Source: Verrucomicrobiota bacterium
GTDB taxonomy: Bacteria > Verrucomicrobiota > Verrucomicrobiia > Opitutales > Opitutaceae
Assembly (NCBI GenBank): GCA_023443985.1
Contig: JAEZSJ010000150.1
Span: forward strand, 1 to 7,233
DNA length: 7,233 bases
Direction: 5' to 3'
Shown: positions 1-5,297 of the stretch, one piece after another
Position numbering within the stretch: the first letter of the stretch is position 1
Layout of the letters: every line of letters begins with the position of its first letter
Notes under the pieces: generated by a model
Told to the model about the DNA's origin: nothing
What the model saw: the letters and a program-made list of their open reading frames with translations, nothing else
Database searches by the model: none
Made by a program: the position numbers and the translations under genes

Positions 1-137
1 CTCATGGGCGGGAGGCCGGCGGGGCGGCGGGGAGGGGCGGGCGGGCGTTCTGCGTCGCGAGCATGGAGACGCGGTAACAGGGGGCGGTCGCGGCGTCCAC
101 CCTGCAGCGACCGGAGTCTCGCGGAGCCGGGGACATG
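1..137. other. Region downstream of maf, extremely G-rich on the + strand
   Basis: No gene is firmly supported here. Positions 21-45 carry closely spaced G runs; 29-45 is four tracts of 3-4 G separated by single bases, a canonical G-quadruplex pattern on the + strand. A perfect 7-bp inverted repeat (CGGTCGC at 85-91, GCGACCG at 107-113, 15-nt loop) is flanked by an outer GAGAC/GTCTC pair (66-70 and 116-120). It could fold in RNA of either strand but has no T tract, so it is not a convincing intrinsic terminator for the leftward operon. A 44-codon minus-strand reading frame (136 to 2) begins 1 nt after the maf stop but has no recognisable domain. Confidence 0.45.
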
Positions 138-1871
138 TCAGTCGAGGGCGCCGAGCGCGTCCAACCGGCGCCGGACTCCGGCGGCGCCCTCCGCGAAGGC
201 CCAGGCCACCTCTCCGGCCTCGCGCAGCGCGTGGTCCCCGGGAGTATCCGGAAGGTGAAGGCGACGTTTCTCCGCGGAGAAGATCTCCGCCTTGGTGACG
301 CCCTCGAAGAGCAGACGTTGGTCGGCGGGATGGGAGCCGAGCCATTGGTTGAAGCGGTCGGCGGCCTGCTCGAAACGCCGGCGGGCGTCGCCGCCGGCGG
401 CGGTCTGGGCGATCTCGTTGGCCAGGGCGGCGCCGAGCGAAAGCCGGAGCGCGTTGGACATGGCGTCGCGGGCCCGGCGGAGTTCGGCCGAGCGGGCCTG
501 TCGGTCGGCGGCGGAGCGGGAGTCCGCGTGGCGGGCGGCGATCTCCCCCGCGAAGTCGCGGGCCGGGCCGGACAGAAGGGACGCGGCCACCGTTTCGTAG
601 TTCGAATACGGGGCGCCCTGGATCACGGCGCCCCGGTGGGAGGTGTTCACGTAGCGGATCTGCGGGGTGCGGGCGATGAGGCTTTCAACGGTGCGGAGGT
701 ACCAGACATGGCGGACGGGCACGGACACCTCCGGGTGTGTCGTGCCCGGCAGGCGGTGGACCTGTTCCTGGTCGTGGCGGTTGAGGCCGAAGTCGGTGTA
801 GAAGGTGTCGGCGGCGTGGCTGCGGCCGTCCTCGGCGATGGCGAAATCCTGTCCGACGAACACGACGCGGTTGCAGCCGAAGTGGGCGGCGAGGTTCAGG
901 ATGGTGGCCGAGACGGTGCCTTCGCCGAGCAGGGCGGGCGCCGGCGGCAGGGCCGCGGCGGCGCGCAGGCGCGCGAGGAGCGGACTCTCGTCGGTCATGC
1001 CGAACAGCCGGCCGGCGAAGCGTCGGTGCACACCGGGATAGGCGAAGACGGGGGCGACGAGGTGGGTGTGGCCAAGCGGTTGCCCTTCGTAGCCGAGATC
1101 GGTCGTGGAGAAGGGATCGATCGTGACGGTGAGGTGGGGCGAGAGGCCGTGCGCGGCGAGCGCGCGGAAGGAGGTGTTGCCCGTGACGACGAGCGCGTGC
1201 GAGGCGATGCGGCGCAGGAAGGGCAGTGCGTCGTCGAGCGACGGCCCGGCGGCGACAAGCACGAGCGGGGCGCCCGCGAAGGCGCCGGCGAGCGCGCTGA
1301 TCTCGGGGGCGGCGAGGAAGGCCGGGAGATTCGCGCAGGTGTTCTCCCACCGCACCGGCGCCAGTCGCAGGTCTGTCAGGACGTTCTGCCAACGCTGCTG
1401 GACGCGCGAGAGGGTTGTGGCGAGCAGCGGTTTCCATACCGCTTCGGCGCCGGGGAGGCGCGAGGGGAGCAACAGGGCGCGGGCGCGATCGACCCAGGCG
1501 AGTTCGCGGTTCAGGCGGCGCAGCGCCGCGGCCTCCGGGGCGCCGATGGAGAGGAAGACGCGGGGATCGGAGAGCCAGGCGGAGCAGTCCTCGGTGGCGA
1601 GCCGGGCCGCGAGCGGGCCGGCGGCGGGCTCCACACACCAGTACAGCGTCTCGCGCGGCGAACCGGTGCGCAGGGCGGCGGTGGTGCGGGGGCCGGGGAT
1701 TCCCGTGAGGACGAGCAGGACGCGCCGGCTGGCCGTCGCTTCGGCGACGATGCCCGCGGGCTCCTCGGCGACCGTGGCGGGCGCCGGAGCCAGGGGGGAG
1801 TTCTCCAGAAGCGCGAGGACTTCCGGACAGCGGGTCGCGAGCGCCCGCCGGTTGGCGGCGAGCAGGGGCAT
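138..1871 (-). CDS. maf: Maf/DUF115 family flagellin nonulosonic acid transferase (MptE-like domain)
   Basis: This 577-residue protein matches the motility-associated factor (Maf, DUF115) family. Family members are thought to transfer pseudaminic or legionaminic acid from CMP donors to Ser/Thr of flagellin in the cytoplasm before export. The N-terminal part (about 1-150) starts with the helical pattern typical of Maf openings. The core begins at a Rossmann-like strand LVLVAAGPSLDDALPFL (203-219), followed by ALVVTGNTSFRAL (226-238), LTVTIDP (247-253) and RVVFVGQDFA (335-344), the usual order in DUF115. The C-terminal part (about 430-577) is helical. The ATG at 1871 was chosen because the reading frame upstream runs through flaF and shows no family similarity. 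It lies 23 nt after the flaF stop and has no clear Shine-Dalgarno, so translation is probably coupled. The nearby pse genes point to pseudaminate as substrate, which is inference. Confidence 0.88.
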   Translation of the reverse strand: MPLLAANRRALATRCPEVLALLENSPLAPAPATVAEEPAGIVAEATASRRVLLVLTGIPGPRTTAALRTGSPRETLYWCVEPAAGPLAARLATEDCSAWLSDPRVFLSIGAPEAAALRRLNRELAWVDRARALLLPSRLPGAEAVWKPLLATTLSRVQQRWQNVLTDLRLAPVRWENTCANLPAFLAAPEISALAGAFAGAPLVLVAAGPSLDDALPFLRRIASHALVVTGNTSFRALAAHGLSPHLTVTIDPFSTTDLGYEGQPLGHTHLVAPVFAYPGVHRRFAGRLFGMTDESPLLARLRAAAALPPAPALLGEGTVSATILNLAAHFGCNRVVFVGQDFAIAEDGRSHAADTFYTDFGLNRHDQEQVHRLPGTTHPEVSVPVRHVWYLRTVESLIARTPQIRYVNTSHRGAVIQGAPYSNYETVAASLLSGPARDFAGEIAARHADSRSAADRQARSAELRRARDAMSNALRLSLGAALANEIAQTAAGGDARRRFEQAADRFNQWLGSHPADQRLLFEGVTKAEIFSAEKRRLHLPDTPGDHALREAGEVAWAFAEGAAGVRRRLDALGALD

Positions 1872-1894
1872 GGAGGGCCGGCGCGGGCCGCCGC

Positions 1895-2293
1895 TCAGGC
1901 GGTGGCGAGCGTCGCGAGGGAGGCCTGCTGACCGGCGACGAGGCCCTGGGCGAGGCACTCGTTGATGTTGATCAGGGTCTGGATCTTCTCCGGATTGCCG
2001 TAGGCGAGCACCTCGATCGATGTCTTGTGAACGTAGATACTGAGGCGGAGCAGGTCGTTGCGCAGGCTGGTGGTCAGCGGGCACTCGGGCCGGTCCCAGT
2101 CGGCGTGGAAGACATCCCAGACGCGCAGGTTGTAGCGCACGGCGGCGTCGAGGAGCGTGTTGCGGGTCGCCTCGTCGGTCGCGCCCAATACCTGGCGATA
2201 CTGGACGGCGGCGCGGCGGAGCACCTGCACCTCGACGTCGCGGCCCGACATCGTCTGCTTTTCAACTTTCTTGTAGGTCGTGTGAGCGTTCAT
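1895..2293 (-). CDS. flaF: FlaF, flagellin synthesis/secretion regulator
   Basis: A 132-residue protein matching the FlaF family. In alphaproteobacteria FlaF is needed for flagellin production and secretion, acting opposite to FlbT. It shows the family pattern: short N-terminal helix (MNAHTTYKKVEKQ), a Ser-Gly-Arg-Asp/Glu-rich turn (about 16-22), LRRAAVQYRQV, a central NLRVWDVFHADW segment, LRNDLLRLSIYVHK, and the C-terminal helix ending with LININECLAQGL. An ATG at 2320 would add nine residues (MRRLLSEKL). The start at 2293 is preferred because the family begins at the equivalent of MNAH. An AGGAGG lies at 2313-2318, but that is about 19 nt upstream of this ATG and too far for normal use. 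The first 32 bp overlap the end of flbT, implying translational coupling. All-helical, cytoplasmic. Confidence 0.9.
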   Translation of the reverse strand: MNAHTTYKKVEKQTMSGRDVEVQVLRRAAVQYRQVLGATDEATRNTLLDAAVRYNLRVWDVFHADWDRPECPLTTSLRNDLLRLSIYVHKTSIEVLAYGNPEKIQTLININECLAQGLVAGQQASLATLATA

Positions 2294-2678
2294 GAGCTTT
2301 TCGGACAAGAGCCTCCTCATAGGCGATGAGCTTCCGGGTGGCCTTGAGGGCGCGGTAGAAGTCGTCGGTGAGGATCAGTTCTCCGATTTCGTCGATCAGG
2401 GGAAGGGTGCTGGGGACGGCCGCGGAGAGGATGCGGACCAGTTCCCAGAAAGTCTTGTGATGGGCGGGGAGGTTGCCGGGCTCGAAGTACATCAACTGCA
2501 CGACGTAGTAGATCTTCTTGCAGATCGTGTCGGCCTGGCGCTCGGTCAGGATGTCCTTGTGGCGAAGGATGGGCACCTCGTTCTCGATGGTGAACTGGGT
2601 GAGGCGGTCGCCGTTCTTCACCAAGGCGCCGCCGAGCAGGATGACCTCGTGCGGCTTGAGCGTAATTTTGAGAGGCAC
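2262..2678 (-). CDS. flbT: FlbT, flagellin mRNA translation/stability regulator
   Basis: A 138-residue protein with the FlbT family signature: N-terminal MPLKITLKPHEVILLGGALVKNG, ILRHKDILTE (37-46), the YYVVQLMYFEP segment, and LPLIDEIGELILTDDFYRALKATRKLI near the C-terminus. In Caulobacter, FlbT associates with the 5' untranslated region of flagellin mRNA and represses its translation until the hook is complete. Length is normal for the family. The start is GTG at 2678; no alternative ATG or GTG lies upstream in frame, and PLKITLKP is the family N-terminus. No Shine-Dalgarno is visible. It heads a compact flbT-flaF-maf unit downstream of flagellin, and the flagellin leader about 1.1 kb away is its likely target (inference). 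A sigma-28-like element ends 24 nt before the start codon. Confidence 0.92.
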   Translation of the reverse strand: MPLKITLKPHEVILLGGALVKNGDRLTQFTIENEVPILRHKDILTERQADTICKKIYYVVQLMYFEPGNLPAHHKTFWELVRILSAAVPSTLPLIDEIGELILTDDFYRALKATRKLIAYEEALVRKAHERSHDLQES

Positions 2679-2702
2679 GGTGATTAGGGGTGTGCAGACA
2701 AC

Positions 2703-2729
2703 ACATCGTGTCGGGCCACGGAAAGTTTA
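2703..2729 (-). promoter_or_regulatory. Weak sigma-28-like promoter for flbT-flaF-maf
   Basis: On the minus strand, TAAACTTT (2722-2729, one mismatch to the TAAAGTTT -35 consensus), exactly 11 nt, then CACGATGT (2703-2710), which keeps the CGAT core of the GCCGATAA -10 but little else. Transcription would start near 2696, leaving a leader of roughly 18 nt before the flbT GTG. The correct 11-nt spacing and the shared logic with the strong flagellin promoter are the main support. An alternative is a poor sigma-70-type TTGACG (2741-2746) with no good -10. Confidence 0.4.
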
Positions 2730-2826
2730 GGGGAAAAGCCCGTCGTCAAAGCCGGGAGAGTGAAAAAATCTCGGGCCGTATCCTGGTGCCGGAGGCGCCG
2801 CGGGGCGGCCGGAGCCGCGACCGGCT

Positions 2827-2881
2827 GGGGGGGCGGGTCCGGGGCCGGGCGGATCCGCGGCGTCATGGGAGGGGGGCGGGG
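2827..2881 (+). repeat. G-tract cluster (potential G-quadruplexes) between flagellin terminator and flbT
   Basis: G runs of 7, 3, 4 and 3 bases at 2827-2849 are separated by loops of 1-3 nt, which fits a quadruplex motif on the + strand. Further runs of 3, 6 and 4 G follow at 2867-2881, directly against the flagellin terminator. A 10-bp palindrome GCGGATCCGC sits between them (2849-2858). On the transcribed minus strand this is a C-rich, G-poor stretch just after the terminator. Confidence 0.45.
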
Positions 2882-2913
2882 AAAAAAAAGGAGCGGGCCG
2901 AAGCCCGCTCCTT
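2882..2913 (-). terminator. Rho-independent terminator of the flagellin gene
   Basis: A perfect 11-bp stem (2888-2898 with 2903-2913) closed by a TTCG tetraloop as read on the minus strand, followed by a run of eight T (2889 to 2882) whose first two bases also close the stem. It lies 33 bp past the flagellin stop codon and is oriented to end the flagellin transcript. A strong, textbook intrinsic terminator, it suggests flagellin is mainly a monocistronic message and that flbT-flaF-maf needs its own promoter. Confidence 0.95.
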
Positions 2914-2945
2914 GGAAAGACTCAACTTGGAACTCCGACTGGACC

Positions 2946-3782
2946 TTAGCGGAGGAGTTGCAGAACCGACTGGGAGGCCTGCGACGCGAGCGAGAGCGAG
3001 TTGACGCCCAAGGATTGCTGCGTGTTGAGGGCCAGGAGGTTCGCCGCTTCCTCGTTGAGGTCGGCATTGGTGAGGTTGTCCGCACCGGTGGTCAGGGTGT
3101 TCACCATGGTCTTGGTGAAGTCCTGGCGAGCGGTGAGAACACCGAGGTTGGCGGAGAGCTTCTTGGACTCCGTACGGAGGTCGCCTTCCGCAGCCTCGAG
3201 ATCGGCGATCGCGGCGTCGACGTCCGTGTTGGCGGCGAAGCTGCCGGCGGCAGCGGCGATGCCCAGACCGGTGGCGCTGCCATCGAAACCGGCGAGGTCG
3301 ATGGTGGAGCTGCCGATCTTCTCACCGAACTCGACGGTGAGGGTGTCGCTGCCGAGCAGATTGACGCCATCGTAGCCGGAGTCGGCTGCCATTTCGTTGA
3401 TCTGCGTGCGGATGGTGTCGAAGCGGGTCGCCAGCGCAGCGCGATCGGCCACGGCCTGCGTGTCGGCTGTGTCGGAGGAGAGGGCGCGGGCGTCGTTCGC
3501 GATACCTTTCGCCTGAGAGATCAGGCTCTTGATACCCTTGATGCCAGCGTCGGCCGCCTTCACGGTCTGCACGCCTTTCGAGATACCGTCCAAACGGGCG
3601 GTCAGGTCGCTCGCACGATTCTTCAGGGCTTCTGCCGTGAAATAGTTCGTGGGATTGTCGATCGGGCTGTTGACCTTCTTGCCCGTGCCCAAGCGTTCCT
3701 GGGTGCGGGACAGCAATGTCGCGGTGGCTTGCAGAGACTGCAGGTTGGAGCGAATGCCGGAGGTGAGTGAGATGTCAGCCAT
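2946..3782 (-). CDS. Flagellin, short alphaproteobacterial type
   Basis: A 278-residue flagellin, the filament subunit exported by the flagellar type III system. The conserved N-terminal D0/D1 helices cover about 1-140 (SGIRSNLQSLQ at 8-18, RLGTGKKVNSPIDNPTNYFTA at 30-50, GVQTVKAADAGI at 70-81, INEMAADSGYDGVNLL at 128-143). The C-terminal D1/D0 helices cover about 185-278, ending SLSLASQASQSVLQLLR. The variable middle is only about 40-45 residues, so the outer D2/D3 domains are essentially absent. Its Ser/Thr (for example S145, T147, T149, S158, S159, T160, S169) are candidate glycosylation sites (inference). ATG at 3782 is preceded by AAAGGA with a 7-nt spacer. There is a strong sigma-28 promoter upstream and an intrinsic terminator downstream. 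It is flanked by flbT-flaF-maf and, divergently, by pseB-pseC, fitting a glycosylated flagellin under FlbT control. Confidence 0.96.
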   Translation of the reverse strand: MADISLTSGIRSNLQSLQATATLLSRTQERLGTGKKVNSPIDNPTNYFTAEALKNRASDLTARLDGISKGVQTVKAADAGIKGIKSLISQAKGIANDARALSSDTADTQAVADRAALATRFDTIRTQINEMAADSGYDGVNLLGSDTLTVEFGEKIGSSTIDLAGFDGSATGLGIAAAAGSFAANTDVDAAIADLEAAEGDLRTESKKLSANLGVLTARQDFTKTMVNTLTTGADNLTNADLNEEAANLLALNTQQSLGVNSLSLASQASQSVLQLLR

Positions 3783-3797
3783 GGGAGGATCCTTTCT

Positions 3798-3815
3798 GGA
3801 TTGTTGGGATTGTTG
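3798..3815 (-). repeat. 9-bp tandem repeat in the flagellin mRNA leader
   Basis: On the minus strand CAACAATCC occurs twice back to back with no gap, ending just before the Shine-Dalgarno AAAGGA. It would be an unstructured, C/A-rich RNA segment. It may be a translational enhancer or a binding site for a leader regulator such as FlbT; both are inference. Confidence 0.6.
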
Positions 3816-3818
3816 AAA

Positions 3819-3843
3819 ACGTACGGCAGTTCTTGCCGCACGT
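3819..3843 (-). promoter_or_regulatory. Stem-loop at the 5' end of the flagellin mRNA
   Basis: Two 10-nt arms (minus strand ACGTGCGGCA and TGCCGTACGT) enclose a 5-nt loop AGAAC. Nine Watson-Crick pairs plus one G-U wobble form when read as RNA. The first base of the stem lies 6 nt past the sigma-28 -10 element, at the expected transcription start, so the message would begin with this hairpin. Such 5' hairpins protect mRNA from decay, and FlbT-type control is known to act on flagellin leaders, so this is a candidate control element. Confidence 0.7.
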
Positions 3844-3848
3844 GGTGG

Positions 3849-3875
3849 TTATCGGCGGAGGCCCCGGCGACTTTA
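3849..3875 (-). promoter_or_regulatory. Sigma-28 (FliA) promoter of flagellin
   Basis: Minus strand TAAAGTCG (3868-3875), 11-nt spacer, GCCGATAA (3849-3856). The -10 is a perfect match to the sigma-28 consensus, the -35 matches 6 of 8, and the spacing is exact. The start site is predicted near 3843, giving a leader of about 60 nt. This predicts late-class flagellin expression after hook completion, and a FliA homologue in the genome. Confidence 0.88.
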
Positions 3876-3913
3876 GTTCGACTTTTTGCGGACGCCGACG
3901 CACGAGCGGCAGG

Positions 3914-3931
3914 CTAGGGAGATAACCCTAG
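3914..3931. promoter_or_regulatory. Palindromic operator or enhancer-like site
   Basis: CTAGGG, 6-bp spacer AGATAA, CCCTAG: a perfect inverted repeat with A/T-rich centre in a GC-rich region. Its centre lies about 190 bp upstream of the predicted sigma-54 start of pseB, the normal range for a bacterial enhancer-binding protein such as an FlbD/FleQ-type activator. It also lies about 80 bp upstream of the flagellin start. The protein that binds is not identified. Confidence 0.45.
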
Positions 3932-4089
3932 GTTTCGGCGGCGGGTGGACGGCTCCCCGGGCGGCGGATACTCCGCTGGAGGCGGGTGGGGCGGTGTGCT
4001 GCCGGCGCAACCAAGGTCGATTTCGGAGAGCAAAAGAGGGGGGCGGCGAGCCGGGCCGACGGCGGCGGTGTTTCCCGGAAGATGGCGTC

Positions 4090-4103
4090 GGCACGGATCT
4101 TGC
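4090..4103 (+). promoter_or_regulatory. Sigma-54 (RpoN) promoter of pseB-pseC
   Basis: GGCACGGATCTTGC: the invariant GG (4090-4091) and GC (4102-4103) are separated by exactly 10 bp. The flanking bases follow the GGCAC-N5-TTGC consensus, with only the optional leading T replaced by C. Transcription would start near 4115, leaving a leader of about 85 nt to the pseB ATG. It requires an enhancer-binding activator; the palindrome at 3914-3931 is a candidate site. Confidence 0.8.
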
Positions 4104-4199
4104 GCTAGAGAGGGGCACTCCTCGGAAACTCCATTTCTCCGGCAGAAATTGCCCCGCGTGGGCGGCTCTGCGGGACGACGCCCTTCCACCCCAACTCCC

Positions 4200-5189
4200 A
4201 TGTTCGACCACGCCACCCTCTTCATCACCGGCGGTACGGGTTCCTTCGGCCGGCGTTTTGTGCGCCATGTGCTGGAGAACCACCGCCCCCGCAAGGTGAT
4301 CGTGTACTCCCGCGACGAGCAGAAGCACTACGACATGCAGCAAGAGTTCGACCATCCGGCGATGCGCTACTTCATCGGCGATGTGCGCGATCTGTCGCGC
4401 CTGACGCTGGGGATGCGCGAGGTGGATTATGTGATCCACGCGGCGGCGATGAAGCACGTGCCCATCGCCGAGTACAACCCGATGGAGTGCGTGAAGACCA
4501 ACATCGACGGTGCGAACAACGTGATCCGCGCCGCGCTGGACTGCGGGGTGAAGAAGGTGATCGCGCTCTCGACCGACAAGGCGGCGAATCCAATCAATCT
4601 CTACGGCGCCACCAAGCTCGTCTCCGACAAGCTCTTCACCGCCGCCAACAACCTCTCCGGCGATCGGCCGACGCGGTTTTCGGTGGTGCGTTACGGCAAC
4701 GTCGTCGGCTCGCGCGGTTCGGTGGTCCCGTTCTTCCAGAAACTGCTCCGCGAAGGCGCCGCGGAGATCCCGATCACCGATCCGCGCATGACGCGGTTCT
4801 GGATCACCCTCGACCAGGGAGTGGACTTCGTCCTCAAGAGTTTCGCCCGGATGTTCGGCGGCGAGGTCTTTGTGCCGAAGATCCCCTCGATGCGCATGAC
4901 GGAATTGGCCGCCGCGTTGGCGCCGAAGCTCCCGCAGAAGATCGTGGGCATCCGGCCGGGCGAGAAGCTGCACGAGGTGATGTGCCCGAGCGAGTCCGCC
5001 CACCTTACGCTCGATTTCTCGGACCACTATGTGATCAAGCCGTCGATCCTTTTCACGCAGGCGCCCGACTACCAGCTCAACAAGCTCGGCGAGCGCGGCC
5101 AGCCCGTGCCCGACGGTTTCGAGTACAGCTCGGACAAGAACACCCAGTGGCTCGACGCCGGACAGCTCACGGAACTGCTGAGGAGCTGA
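4200..5189 (+). CDS. pseB: PseB, UDP-GlcNAc 4,6-dehydratase/5-epimerase (inverting)
   Basis: A 329-residue extended short-chain dehydrogenase that carries out the first step of pseudaminic acid synthesis. It uses NADP to convert UDP-GlcNAc to UDP-2-acetamido-2,6-dideoxy-L-arabino-hexos-4-ulose in the cytosol. Visible marks are the dinucleotide-binding GGTGSFG (11-17), YSRDEQKHYDMQ (36-47), FIGDVRD (58-64), HAAAMKHVP (80-88), the catalytic STDKAANP (124-131, with D126/K127) and the YxxxK pair Y135/K139. RYGNVVGSRGSVVPFF (164-179) and RPGEKLHE (252-259) are typical of the PseB/FlaA1 group. Length is normal. The ATG at 4200 fits the family N-terminus; an in-frame ATG at 3945 would add 85 residues of non-homologous low-complexity sequence upstream of the sigma-54 promoter. 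No Shine-Dalgarno precedes the ATG (pyrimidine-rich). pseC follows after 108 bp. Confidence 0.95.
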   Translation: MFDHATLFITGGTGSFGRRFVRHVLENHRPRKVIVYSRDEQKHYDMQQEFDHPAMRYFIGDVRDLSRLTLGMREVDYVIHAAAMKHVPIAEYNPMECVKTNIDGANNVIRAALDCGVKKVIALSTDKAANPINLYGATKLVSDKLFTAANNLSGDRPTRFSVVRYGNVVGSRGSVVPFFQKLLREGAAEIPITDPRMTRFWITLDQGVDFVLKSFARMFGGEVFVPKIPSMRMTELAAALAPKLPQKIVGIRPGEKLHEVMCPSESAHLTLDFSDHYVIKPSILFTQAPDYQLNKLGERGQPVPDGFEYSSDKNTQWLDAGQLTELLRS

Positions 5190-5297
5190 AAATCCTCGCA
5201 GGCCCGGATGCCGGCGCCACTCTGGGCCACGCCACGGAGCCCGCCATCCCAGCCCCGAAGTCCAGAAGGTACGCAATCCGCCCTCCGCCATCCAGAG

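Larger units (their letters stand above)
3783..4199. promoter_or_regulatory. Divergent control region between flagellin and pseB
   Basis: This 417-bp gene-free stretch holds, from left to right: the flagellin Shine-Dalgarno and 9-bp tandem repeat, the 5' stem-loop, the sigma-28 promoter (minus), a CGACTTT direct repeat spaced one helical turn (3868-3874 and 3879-3885), a CTAGGG-N6-CCCTAG palindrome (3914-3931), the sigma-54 promoter (plus), and a pseB leader of about 85 nt. That leader contains two small hairpins (GGCA/TGCC at 4141-4153 and GCCC/GGGC at 4151-4163, overlapping and so mutually exclusive). No small gene was found here. Confidence 0.75.

Noticed and set aside
135..1931. 598-codon plus-strand open frame opposite maf
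   Set aside because: It is antisense to a clear DUF115 gene. In GC-rich DNA stops are rare on the opposite strand, and the translated product is low-complexity Gly/Arg/Glu/Val rich with no domain.
1872..2084. 71-residue N-terminal extension of maf
   Set aside because: It runs through flaF in another frame, is Pro/Arg rich, and the Maf family start matches the ATG at 1871.
2741..2765. TTGACG plus T-rich stretch as a sigma-70 promoter for flbT
   Set aside because: There is no acceptable -10 hexamer at 16-18 bp spacing; the sigma-28-like arrangement just downstream fits better.
3945..4199. 85-residue N-terminal extension of pseB
   Set aside because: It would start upstream of the sigma-54 promoter and has no similarity to PseB, whose Rossmann motif begins about ten residues from the true start.
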